From an uncultured Opitutales bacterium (lineage in GTDB: Bacteria > Verrucomicrobiota > Verrucomicrobiia > Opitutales > UBA953), in the NCBI GenBank assembly GCA_934675585.1, contig CAKUQY010000002.1, forward strand, positions 41,133-105,132: a DNA stretch of 64,000 nucleotides, given 5' to 3'. The stretch's first letter is position 1, and each line of letters begins with the position of its first letter. Below the pieces are notes generated by a model. That model did no database searches. It was not told the origin of the DNA and saw only the letters and a program-made list of their open reading frames with translations. Of the stretch, positions 43,888 through 52,516 are shown in pieces. Both the position numbers and the translations under genes were made by a program.

Positions 43888-44967
43888 TTATTTCCAGCGA
43901 AAAATCAGAGACGAATGATAATGCGTGTCCAGTTTTCTCGGATATTCCCGCGTCGAATCGTAATAATTGCGAATGCCAAGCCGAAAATGCATATTCTGAA
44001 AATCGGGAATTTCTGCCTGATAATAAGTTTCGTGGCTGACGACATAATGTCCCTGATAATCGTCAAACGCTGGCGAATAAGTTATTTCCGTGACAAGTTT
44101 GCTTTGCGACCATTTGTATTCGTGAGAAACACCGACATCAAGACCGCCGATGCTGGTGTTGTCGTATTTTCGACCCGCGTCCCAAGTGCCCATATAATCG
44201 TGCAAATCGTCGTAGCGGTAAGACAAACCCAAGCGTACGCTAAGATTGTGCTTGTCTTTCTTAATAATATTCCAACCGAAACCTGCCGCAGAATAATTGC
44301 TGAAACGCTTGTTCAGCGTGCGGTCGTAGCCGTTTTCCGTGAGCACGTACCAAAGAAAAGGATCGTAAAAATCATCGCGCCATTCGACTCCCGCCAAAAA
44401 TTTATCGTTTGACTTCGTCCAATCGCCGCCATAACTTCTCGCTTTCCCGTAAAGATAATTCGAATAAAGTTTCAGCGTTTTTTTATCGTTTTTGGTGACC
44501 ATTTTAAAATGGAATCCGCCGTTGAGCGCTTCCGTGTTTCCCTGCTGACCGTTAACGCTGATGCCGAATTCAATTTCTGTTTTAAAGCGTTTGCGCTCCG
44601 CCGCTTCGAGCAACAATTTCAGCGCGTCTTTCGTCCGCACTTCCCGAATATTTTCTACCAAAATCTCGTTTCCGGCAACAATTATAAAACCATCGTCTGC
44701 GGAAGCTTCGAGATTGCCGACAAATTTGTCTCCATTTTTTAAAATAATTTCGCAAGCGTGTTCAACGACGATCGTCGCGACTTCGCGCTGTTTAATTCGC
44801 AATTCGCTCTGCTGGGTGATGTCGGTCGCCAAACGCACATAATCGCCATCGATCGAATTGACGTTCCCGCGCAAGACGGAACCGTTTTTCATCCAAACAT
44901 CATCGGCGTGCAATGCGAGCGTTCCCGCCAATGCAAAAAAAACAAAAATAACGGGAACGCCATGCAT
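43888..44967 (-). CDS. Outer-membrane protein with DUF481 (YdiY-like)
   Basis: 359 residues. Signal peptide with motif-encoded Ala-Gly-Thr. A small N-terminal domain (about 22-130) rich in 'K-N-G-x-x-x-x-G-x-V' turns, then a C-terminal ~230-residue beta-barrel like DUF481, with aromatic alternating strands and C-terminal Phe-Arg-Trp-Lys. Starts 3 bases after the outer-membrane factor of the drug efflux system, so it is probably its co-transcribed partner. Function unknown. Confidence 0.8.
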   Translation of the reverse strand: MHGVPVIFVFFALAGTLALHADDVWMKNGSVLRGNVNSIDGDYVRLATDITQQSELRIKQREVATIVVEHACEIILKNGDKFVGNLEASADDGFIIVAGNEILVENIREVRTKDALKLLLEAAERKRFKTEIEFGISVNGQQGNTEALNGGFHFKMVTKNDKKTLKLYSNYLYGKARSYGGDWTKSNDKFLAGVEWRDDFYDPFLWYVLTENGYDRTLNKRFSNYSAAGFGWNIIKKDKHNLSVRLGLSYRYDDLHDYMGTWDAGRKYDNTSIGGLDVGVSHEYKWSQSKLVTEITYSPAFDDYQGHYVVSHETYYQAEIPDFQNMHFRLGIRNYYDSTREYPRKLDTHYHSSLIFRWK

Positions 44968-44970
44968 TGA

Positions 44971-46515
44971 TTATTCAAAATCTTCGAGAGATTCTTCTGC
45001 CATAATTTCGCAAGCTGTGGGAACAAGATTTTGTTCGTCGTTTGCCTTAATAATTACCATTTTTTGAGTAGGCGTTTGAGCTTTGATTTCATCGTTTTGT
45101 CCAATTGTTTCAGAAGCCCAGCCGCCGCCCAACGCACTGTAGAAACGAATTCTATTCGCAAGACGCTCGTAGCGAGTCGAAAGCACCGACTGCTGCGCGC
45201 CAAAATAATCCTGCTGCGCCAAAATCACGTCGAGCGAAGAAGCGTTCCCGCAATCATAATTGTCGCGCACGATTTCGTAGCGGCGCTTTTCCGCGCCGAG
45301 ATAAGCGTCCTGCGCAACAACGCGCTGTTCAATCGTGTTCGCCACCGCAAATTCGTCGGAAACTTCCTTGAACGCTGTTTGAATTGCTTTTTCATAATTT
45401 GCAATTTCAACTTCGCGTTCGAGTTTGGCAACGTCGAGTTCCGCGGCAAGACGACCGCCGTTAAAAATAGGCACATTCACCGAAGGCGAAATCGCCCAAC
45501 TGCGCGCGTTTCGATGAAGCAATTCGTTGTGATCGCCCGCAGCCCAGCCAGCTGAAGCCGTCAAAGTAACCGACGGGAAAAACGCCGCGCGCGCCGCACC
45601 AATGTTCGCATTCGCCGATTTAAGAGCGTGCTCCGCAGCCAAAATGTCCGGACGCGCCGTCAGCAATTCCGACGGCAAACCCGCGGGCAATTCCGCAACA
45701 AACCCGTCGCTCATCAAACTTTTTGCGGGAACGAGATTTTTCGGCAATTCCGCGCCAACCAGCAACTGCAAAGCATTGTAGGCCTGCTCTTTTGCGGTTT
45801 TGAGCTGTTCGACAGAATCGACCGTCTGATGATACTGCGCGTCCGCCATCGAGAAATCGAGTTCCGAAACTAACCCCGCGTTGCGATTTTGAAGCACTGT
45901 CGAGCGGTAATCCCGCGCGAGCTCCAACATTTTTTCGGCAACCGCCAACTGTTCGCACGCAAGCGAATAAGAATAATACTGCAAAGCGATCGATGACGAA
46001 ACCGTGATGCGAACCGTCCGCTCGACTTCGCCGATCTGCAAGTAATCTTCCCAAGCCGCGTCGGTCAGCGATTTTATGCGCCCCCAAACGTCAAGTTCAT
46101 ATGAAACCAAACCGACCGCCTGAGAACTGTTCGCGTGAATCGTTTCGCCCGTCATCGAAATCGTTTCGGGTGTGCGGGAACGCGTCCACGACGCGCTGCC
46201 GTCCACCGACGGGAAAAACAGCGAACGATTGATGCGATAAGCGGCTTCAAGCTTTTCGATGTTGAGCACCGCCACACGCAAATCGCGATTGTTTTCAAGG
46301 CCGAGTTGCAACAGCTGTTTCAACTGCTCGTCCTTGTAAAAATTTTTCCAGCCCAAAAACGCCGCGTGCTTCGTATCGAGTTTTTCCTGCGTTCCCGCGC
46401 CGTTAAACTGCGTCGCGGGAACGGGATTTTCGGGACGTTTGTAATCGGGAGCCATGCTCCAACAACCGCCCAAAGCTAACACCGTCAAAGAAAGTAAAAC
46501 TGGTGAATATTTCAT
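44971..46515 (-). CDS. RND efflux outer-membrane lipoprotein (NodT/OprM family)
   Basis: 514 residues. Signal peptide with lipobox L-G-G-C, then A-P-D-Y-K-R-P typical of NodT/OprM N-termini. Two repeats of coiled-coil hairpins and barrel strands follow. Exit duct for the tripartite pump encoded just upstream. The unusual C-terminal extension after G-G-G-W is acidic. Confidence 0.92.
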   Translation of the reverse strand: MKYSPVLLSLTVLALGGCWSMAPDYKRPENPVPATQFNGAGTQEKLDTKHAAFLGWKNFYKDEQLKQLLQLGLENNRDLRVAVLNIEKLEAAYRINRSLFFPSVDGSASWTRSRTPETISMTGETIHANSSQAVGLVSYELDVWGRIKSLTDAAWEDYLQIGEVERTVRITVSSSIALQYYSYSLACEQLAVAEKMLELARDYRSTVLQNRNAGLVSELDFSMADAQYHQTVDSVEQLKTAKEQAYNALQLLVGAELPKNLVPAKSLMSDGFVAELPAGLPSELLTARPDILAAEHALKSANANIGAARAAFFPSVTLTASAGWAAGDHNELLHRNARSWAISPSVNVPIFNGGRLAAELDVAKLEREVEIANYEKAIQTAFKEVSDEFAVANTIEQRVVAQDAYLGAEKRRYEIVRDNYDCGNASSLDVILAQQDYFGAQQSVLSTRYERLANRIRFYSALGGGWASETIGQNDEIKAQTPTQKMVIIKANDEQNLVPTACEIMAEESLEDFE

Positions 46516-46538
46516 AAATCAAAATCTCAATTTAATTG

Positions 46539-49500
46539 TTAAAACGCATTTTCGTTAAAGTTATTATGCGTCGTACCTTTAACCTCGCCACTAACAGCGT
46601 TTGGCTTGCGATTAAGCTTGTCTTTGAAGATTTTTCTCACTACCACAAAGAAGCAGGGAATCAAGAAAACACCCAAAATGGTCGCCGAAAGCATACCGCC
46701 GATCACGCCCACGCCAATGGAATTCTGTGCGGCAGACGACGCACCGCTTGCCGTTGCGAGCGGAACAACGCCCAAAATAAACGCGAGCGAAGTCATCAAA
46801 ATCGGACGAAGACGCAAACGCACTGCCTCAACGGTCGCGTCATAAAGCGTTCTGCCGTGCGCCTGCAAATCTTTCGCAAACTCGATAATCAAAATCGAAT
46901 TCTTCGCAGACAAACCGATGATGACGAGAAAACCGACCTTAAAGTAAACGTCGTTGTAAAGCCCCGCCCACATTGTCGCCAAAACGGAACCCAACACGCC
47001 CACGGGAACGATAAGCATCACCGCGAACGGAATCGACCAGCTTTCGTAGAGAGCCGCCAAACAGAGGAACACGACGATAAACGACAACGCGTAAAGCGCC
47101 GGTGCCTGCTGTCCAGATTCGATTTCCTGCAAGGATTGTCCGACCCATTCGTAGCCGAAGCCACTGAAGCCGTTTTCTGGCAATTCTTCGCGAATAATTT
47201 TGTCAATTTCGTTCATACAATCGCCCGTTGAACGACCAGGTTTCGGCACGCCGACAATGTTAATCGAAGAACGTCCGTTATATTTTTGAAGCGCGGGAGA
47301 ACCAAAACTCCATTCAAATTTTACGAGCTCCGCGAGCGGAACCATCGTGCCGGAAATCGTGCGCACATAACTTTGCTTGACAGATTCGACGCTATCGCGG
47401 TCCTTCCCGCCAAGTTGCACGTAAACACGTTGCACACGCGTTCCCTGCACGAAGTTGTTAACATAAGACGACGCCATCGCCACTCCGATCGCGCTGTTGA
47501 GCGATGCCGCAGGAACGCCGAGCGCTTCCGCCTTTTCGCGGTCGATCGTCATCAAAAACTGCGCCTGGTCCTCAATGCCCTGACGTCGCACTTGAGTCAT
47601 CGCAGAATCTGCGCTGTTCGCGCGAGAAAGAATGAATTTCAGCGCTTCTTCCATGCGATCGTGACCGCTGCCGCCAAGATCTTGAAACTGCAATTCAAAA
47701 CCTTCCGCGTTGCCCAATTCCGGAATCGGCGGAAGATTGAAACTGACGACGCTTCCCTTGCCGTAAGTCCCAAAGTTGCTGATCACGCGTCCAGCGACAG
47801 AACCTGCGTCCTGTCCCTCTTCCTGACGTTCTTTCCAGTCTTTCAATTTGATAAATGACAAACCGACATTCGTCGCCTGACCGTTAAAGGAAAATCCCTG
47901 AACCGACATTGTGGAAATTACTTCGTTCTGCGTTGCCGCGAACGAGTCAAAATCCTTGATAACAGAAAGCGTGCGTTCCTGCGAAGCCATCGGCGGCAAC
48001 GTAATCATACCGATAGTTGAGCCCTGGTCTTCCGTCGGCAAAAACGCCGTCGGCAAATTGAAATAGCAATAAAGGGCTCCCGCTGTAATCGCCAAGAACG
48101 ATCCCGCGCCGAACCAAACGTGCCGAATCAAACGCGCGACAATCGCGGCGTAGCCGTTCGTCGTCTTTTCAAAAGCGGTGTTAAACCAACGCGCCCAGCG
48201 ACTTTCCTTGCTTTCGTGTTTCGGACGGAGCATCGACGCGCAGAGCGCCGGTGTCAGCGTGAACGCCAAGAAAAGCGAGAAAAACATCGACGCAATCAGC
48301 GTCAGTGAAAACTGGCGGTAAATCACGCCAACCGATCCCGCGAAAAACGCCATCGGAATAAACACCGCCGTCAAAACCGTGGTAATACCGATAAGCGCTC
48401 CCGAAATCTGATCCATCGCCTTACGCGTCGCTTCGCGTGGCTTCAAGCCCTCCGCGTGCATAATTCGTTCGACGTTTTCAATCACGACAATCGCGTCGTC
48501 AACCAAAATACCGATCGCCAAAACCATGCCAAACATCGTAAGCACGTTGATACTGAAACCCATCACATAAAGTGCCAAAGTGGTTCCCAGCAACGCGATC
48601 GGCACGACGATCGTCGGAATAAACGTTGCGCGAACGTTTTGCAAAAACAGATAAATAACGATAAACACGAGAACAATCGCCTCGATGAGAGTTTTGATCA
48701 CCTCGTAAATGGACGCGCTCACGAAAACGGTCGTATCGTAAGGAATTTCCATCCGCACGCCAATCGGAAAATACGGTTCCTGCGTCTTAAGATAATTCGT
48801 AACGGTTTCGATAGTTTTCAACGCGTTCGCTCCCGTCGCCAATTTAATCGCAAACCCCGAAGCAATGTGTCCGTTGTAGCGCGCGACAATTTCGTTTTCC
48901 TGCTGGCCGATTTCAACTTCCGCCACATCGCCTAAGTAAACGCGCGAGCCGTCTTCTGAAACTTTCAAAAGAATTTTCTTAAATTCTTCAGGCGTATTCA
49001 GCGTTCCCGGCCCTTGAATTGAAACCGTAATCATCGTTCCCGCTGGTGCTGGGTCTGCGTTAAAAGAACCCACGGCAACCTGCGTATTCTGCGCGGAAAC
49101 CGCGGAAACAACGTCCGGTCCTGTCAGCCCGTAGGAATTCAATTTATCCGCGTCAAGCCAAATACGCATCGCATTTTCCGAACCGAAAAACTGCACTTCG
49201 CCCACGCCGTCAAGACGGCGCACTGGGTCGAGCAATTGAGCCGCCACGAAGTTATTAATTTCCGCTTGACTCATCGCGTCGTTTTCGTCGTAAAACGCAA
49301 ACACCGCGACCATATTTTTGGAAGACTTGCGAACCGTCACGCCCATCTGCTGAACGACTTGCGGCAACAGCGGCTGCGCGATGGAAATCTTGTTCTGAAC
49401 CTGCACCTGCGCGATGTCTGGATCTGTTCCCGGTCTGAAATAAATTTCAATCTGTGCAACACCCTTCGAAAGCGAAGTCGAATTCATGTAAAGCAAATTG

Positions 49501-49718
49501 TCCACACCGCTGATCTGCTGTTCGATCACCGTCGTTACGGTTTTTTCAACCGTTTCAGACGAAGCGCCCGGATAAGTTGCCGTGACAGAAATCGACGGCG
49601 GCGCGATTGTTGGATACTGCGAAACCGGCAGTTGCATCAGTGAAAGTCCGCCCAACAAAATAATCAGGAGCGAAAGCACCCATGCGAAAACCGGACGGTC
49701 AATAAAAAAACGTGCCAT
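46539..49718 (-). CDS. RND multidrug efflux pump, inner-membrane subunit (AcrB/MexB-like, HAE1)
   Basis: 1,059 residues. Family starts with M-A-R-F-F-I-D-R-P-V-F-A-W-V. Two halves each with a large periplasmic domain and six helices; proton-relay Asp pair in G-I-L-V-D-D-A-I-V-V-I-E-N. Pumps hydrophobic drugs, bile salts or detergents, consistent with life in a gut. Middle gene of an adaptor-pump-outer-membrane-factor operon. Iterated motifs are rarer than in the metal pump (about six in 3.2 kb). Confidence 0.95.
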   Translation of the reverse strand: MARFFIDRPVFAWVLSLLIILLGGLSLMQLPVSQYPTIAPPSISVTATYPGASSETVEKTVTTVIEQQISGVDNLLYMNSTSLSKGVAQIEIYFRPGTDPDIAQVQVQNKISIAQPLLPQVVQQMGVTVRKSSKNMVAVFAFYDENDAMSQAEINNFVAAQLLDPVRRLDGVGEVQFFGSENAMRIWLDADKLNSYGLTGPDVVSAVSAQNTQVAVGSFNADPAPAGTMITVSIQGPGTLNTPEEFKKILLKVSEDGSRVYLGDVAEVEIGQQENEIVARYNGHIASGFAIKLATGANALKTIETVTNYLKTQEPYFPIGVRMEIPYDTTVFVSASIYEVIKTLIEAIVLVFIVIYLFLQNVRATFIPTIVVPIALLGTTLALYVMGFSINVLTMFGMVLAIGILVDDAIVVIENVERIMHAEGLKPREATRKAMDQISGALIGITTVLTAVFIPMAFFAGSVGVIYRQFSLTLIASMFFSLFLAFTLTPALCASMLRPKHESKESRWARWFNTAFEKTTNGYAAIVARLIRHVWFGAGSFLAITAGALYCYFNLPTAFLPTEDQGSTIGMITLPPMASQERTLSVIKDFDSFAATQNEVISTMSVQGFSFNGQATNVGLSFIKLKDWKERQEEGQDAGSVAGRVISNFGTYGKGSVVSFNLPPIPELGNAEGFELQFQDLGGSGHDRMEEALKFILSRANSADSAMTQVRRQGIEDQAQFLMTIDREKAEALGVPAASLNSAIGVAMASSYVNNFVQGTRVQRVYVQLGGKDRDSVESVKQSYVRTISGTMVPLAELVKFEWSFGSPALQKYNGRSSINIVGVPKPGRSTGDCMNEIDKIIREELPENGFSGFGYEWVGQSLQEIESGQQAPALYALSFIVVFLCLAALYESWSIPFAVMLIVPVGVLGSVLATMWAGLYNDVYFKVGFLVIIGLSAKNSILIIEFAKDLQAHGRTLYDATVEAVRLRLRPILMTSLAFILGVVPLATASGASSAAQNSIGVGVIGGMLSATILGVFLIPCFFVVVRKIFKDKLNRKPNAVSGEVKGTTHNNFNENAF

Positions 49719-49771
49719 AATCTTCTGTTGTTCTCTCTGTTCTTAAATTCCCTAAAAACGCCCGAAGGCTT

Positions 49772-50980
49772 TTATTTCGTTTTGTCAGACTGCGTTCCCG
49801 CCGCTTCGTAAGGTTTCGGGATCACCGTAACTGGTCCGCGACGCAACATCATGCCAATCTGAATCAAACCGTCCGTGACAAGCCGATCGCCAGGCTTCAA
49901 CCCGCTTTTGATCAAAAATTGGTTCCCGACCATTTCTTCAACGAAAACCTGACGCGGCGTCACTGTATTTATTTCGTCCAAAACAAACGCAGTTGCTTTA
50001 CCTGCCGCGCCCATAATCAGCGCTTCTTGCGGCACGAGAATCGCCTGCTTGTTCACGCCCTGACAAATGCGAGCGCGCGCGAACATTCCCGGCAAAAGAA
50101 TGTTTTCTGGATTTTCAAATTCCGCGCGCAGCTTGTACATTCCCGTCGTTTTGTCGATGGTAACTTCCGAAAACTTCAACTTGCCCTTGTGCGAATAAAT
50201 CGTGCCGTCTTCAAGCAAAAGTTCCACCTGAACCGTGCTTTCGTCCATTTTTTCAACGCGGCCTTCCTTAATCGCACGACGCAACGCCAGCTGTTCTGTC
50301 GCCGACTGCGAAAAATCGAAATTAATCGGATCCATTTGTTGAATCACCGCCAGCGGACTTGTCATCGTCGGCCCCACCAGCGCGCCTTCCGTAACCTGAG
50401 CCGCGCCGATAATTCCAGAAATTGGCGCGACGACCTCGGTGTATTCGAGATTAATATTAATCGTACGCAACGCCGCTTCCGCCTGCAAAACTCCAGCTTT
50501 GGCGCTGTCAACCGCGATGCGGGCATCGTCGTAATCCTGTTGCGAAACGCCGCCTTTGGCGATTACTTTTTGGAAACGGTTAAACACGATTTCCGCGCTT
50601 TCAAGCTTAATTTTCGCCGCAGCGAGAGTCGCTTCGGCGGCGGCTTTGTCCGCCTGCAATTCCGCGGGATCGATCAAGAAAAGCGATTGACCTTTTTCCA
50701 CTTTGCCGCCTTCTTCAAAACGGCGTTCGAGCAAAATGCCGGGAACGCGTGCTCGCACGTCTGCGGAACGCACCGCGTCCACTCGCCCAGGCAAATTCTG
50801 CACCATTGCGCGTTCCGAAAAGCGCACTTCAAGCACCTGTGCCGGGAACTGCTGCTTCGTTTCAGCCGCTGCGGAATTCTCCGCCGCAGAATTTTCCGTT
50901 TTCGACTTGTCGCAACCGACAACCGCAAAAGCCATCAAAGCACAAGCACCAATAAGGAATGTTTTTTTAATCATATTCAT
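49772..50980 (-). CDS. RND periplasmic adaptor lipoprotein (AcrA/MexA-like)
   Basis: 402 residues. Lipobox V-V-G-C at the end of a signal peptide. Lipoyl, alpha-hairpin and beta-barrel regions of the membrane-fusion family, ending with a G-D-R-L-V-T-D-G-L segment. The start may be the ATG at 50980 or two codons later. Links the AcrB-like pump to the outer-membrane factor. Confidence 0.92.
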   Translation of the reverse strand: MNMIKKTFLIGACALMAFAVVGCDKSKTENSAAENSAAAETKQQFPAQVLEVRFSERAMVQNLPGRVDAVRSADVRARVPGILLERRFEEGGKVEKGQSLFLIDPAELQADKAAAEATLAAAKIKLESAEIVFNRFQKVIAKGGVSQQDYDDARIAVDSAKAGVLQAEAALRTININLEYTEVVAPISGIIGAAQVTEGALVGPTMTSPLAVIQQMDPINFDFSQSATEQLALRRAIKEGRVEKMDESTVQVELLLEDGTIYSHKGKLKFSEVTIDKTTGMYKLRAEFENPENILLPGMFARARICQGVNKQAILVPQEALIMGAAGKATAFVLDEINTVTPRQVFVEEMVGNQFLIKSGLKPGDRLVTDGLIQIGMMLRRGPVTVIPKPYEAAGTQSDKTK

Positions 50981-50995
50981 ATTTTTTATTTTTAA

Positions 50996-51634
50996 TTAAA
51001 TTGTTTTTGAAGCTGAAAATCCGTTAAGAAAATAATTCATAATCATTTCTTTGTAAGTTTCGTTGGGAATATTTTTCGGGAACGCATCCCTCGCGTGACT
51101 CAAAATCCGCACAAAACCATGCAACGTCGCATCGAGCAACATCAAGCGCATTTTAAGCTCGATTTCATTCAACTCTGGCAACACCTTTGACAACGCTGCG
51201 ATAAATTTTTTCGTTTGTTTAGCGCCCATCGCGTAAATTTCATCAACATTTTCGCCACTGCCCGACTCAACATAAGAAAAAAGCGCCAACAACAAACGAT
51301 TTGACGTATTCGCCATTTCAAACAAACGTGGCGCCGCATACGCAAATAAAACATCCGCAACCGAGGCGTTCCCGTCAGCCGAGCGTTCCCGCGCCTCTGT
51401 GAGCAACTCGTCTTGACGCGCTATCACACGCTCAATGCGCTCAACAATAATCGCACGATGCAACGCACTTTTTGACGAAAAATAATAATAAACGTTCGAA
51501 ACCTGCATGCCCGCAACCTCGGCAACTTTGCGTTGCGTCGTCGCCTCCACACCTATTTCTTCAAATAGATGTTCCGCTGTCTTAATGATCCGATTTCTCG
51601 TCTCTAAAGATTTCGCCGTTTCGCGCTTTTTCAT
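50996..51634 (-). CDS. TetR-family repressor of the efflux operon
   Basis: 212 residues. N-terminal helix-turn-helix (about 12-60): I-I-K-T-A-E-H-L-F ... V-S-N-V-Y-Y-Y-F-S-S-K-S-A-L. The C-terminal ligand-binding helical domain is unassigned. It is the first gene of the operon, 15 bases before the adaptor, and a palindromic site overlaps its promoter, so it very likely represses itself and the pump until a substrate binds. Confidence 0.9.
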   Translation of the reverse strand: MKKRETAKSLETRNRIIKTAEHLFEEIGVEATTQRKVAEVAGMQVSNVYYYFSSKSALHRAIIVERIERVIARQDELLTEARERSADGNASVADVLFAYAAPRLFEMANTSNRLLLALFSYVESGSGENVDEIYAMGAKQTKKFIAALSKVLPELNEIELKMRLMLLDATLHGFVRILSHARDAFPKNIPNETYKEMIMNYFLNGFSASKTI

Positions 51635-51648
51635 AAACTACGGGAACA

Positions 51649-51677
51649 ATTTTAGAACATTTGTTCAAAAAAAGCAA
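51649..51677 (-). promoter_or_regulatory. Promoter of the TetR-controlled efflux operon
   Basis: Minus strand: TTGCTT, 17-base spacer, TAAAAT; predicted transcription start is about 8 bases before the ATG at 51634. The short leader holds a partial iterated motif. Confidence 0.6.
51655..51666. promoter_or_regulatory. Putative TetR operator
   Basis: GAACATTTGTTC, arms GAACA/TGTTC around two bases and flanked by TTTT/AAAA, lies within the spacer between -35 and -10. Confidence 0.6.
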
Positions 51678-51691
51678 CAACAATTTAAAGC

Positions 51692-51710
51692 CAGACTAAT
51701 CCCAATTTTT
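51692..51710 (+). repeat. 19-bp inverted repeat, left end
   Basis: CAGACTAATCCCAATTTTT; its exact reverse complement lies at 52283-52301. Confidence 0.75.
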
Positions 51711-51839
51711 TTGAGAGAATTTTTGAGTTGGAATATTACAGATGGCTTAAATGCTTGGCTGTAGAATGAAAAAATATTTTTTTTGAGAGGAAAATTAAGC
51801 CAAAGACTTTTTTTTGAAGAAATTTTGGCGGGAACAAAA

Positions 51840-51864
51840 AAATTGGGATAACTTATCCCAATTT
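51840..51864. repeat. 12-bp-arm perfect palindrome
   Basis: Arms AAATTGGGATAA and TTATCCCAATTT around a single C. The arm resembles the AATTGGGATTA of the flanking 19-base inverted repeats, which ties the three sites together. Confidence 0.75.
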
Positions 51865-52282
51865 CGCGGGAACACCGCACAAATACTGAACTTCCCAAAG
51901 GTTAATTCGGGAAGCCAAGAGTAGAATTTTTTTTGCGGGCTAAAATAAATGTAGAAAAAACAAAAGAAAGAAAATTCCACGAGTGCAATCGCTATTTTTT
52001 AACGCGAATTTCGCGGATTTTTCGCTGATTTCGCGGAGATCTCAAAAGAAATTAAGAGAACCTACTCGCTTCGCTCGTTAAAGAAATTAAGATTTTTACT
52101 TATTTTCTCTTTCAGCTCCTCTTATTTTCTCTTTTTGTTCATTCCGTGCTCTTCGCGTTTTCTCCGCGCATTCCGCGTTTTTTTAGGCAACAATTGCCTT
52201 CCCGCCGCTCCCGAAAACCGCCCGAAGTCGACCGCAGAAACTTATTTTTGCCTTTTATCCCCCATAAATACTAAGCCCCAAC

Positions 52283-52301
52283 AAAAATTGGGATTAGACT
52301 G
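52283..52301 (-). repeat. 19-bp inverted repeat, right end
   Basis: AAAAATTGGGATTAGACTG on the + strand, exact reverse complement of 51692-51710. Confidence 0.75.
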
Positions 52302-52516
52302 AAATTAAGACAACATTTTTATTTTTGCCGTGCCGATTTTTCAGCCAACCTGAATGAGAGCCAGATTATTATCACTGACCCAACAAAGCACGCTCCCTCA
52401 AAAATCACTTAAATAGAATTTTATATTATTTTTAATTGTTAAAATTTGTTTTCTGTTGCGTTTTTTTTTTCGAAAGTTCAAAATGAAACCTTAACCAATT
52501 TTCAAACGAACTTTTT

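Larger units (their letters stand above)
51678..52516. repeat. Intergenic region with 19-bp terminal-type inverted repeats
   Basis: No convincing gene. A perfect 19-base inverted repeat pair (51692-51710 and 52283-52301) bounds about 610 bases. Inside is a further 12-base-arm palindrome at 51840-51864 built from a related AATTGGGATAA sequence, and low-complexity GAAATTAAGA/TTCGCGGA runs with a TACTCGCTTCGCTCGTTA block. Could be a decayed MITE or insertion sequence. A T10 run sits at 52461-52470, 46 bases before the next gene. Confidence 0.55.

Noticed and set aside
49919..50995. 358-codon frame opposite the AcrA-like adaptor gene
   Set aside because: Basic, His/Arg-rich composition without any domain; the adaptor on the other strand is a clear family member.
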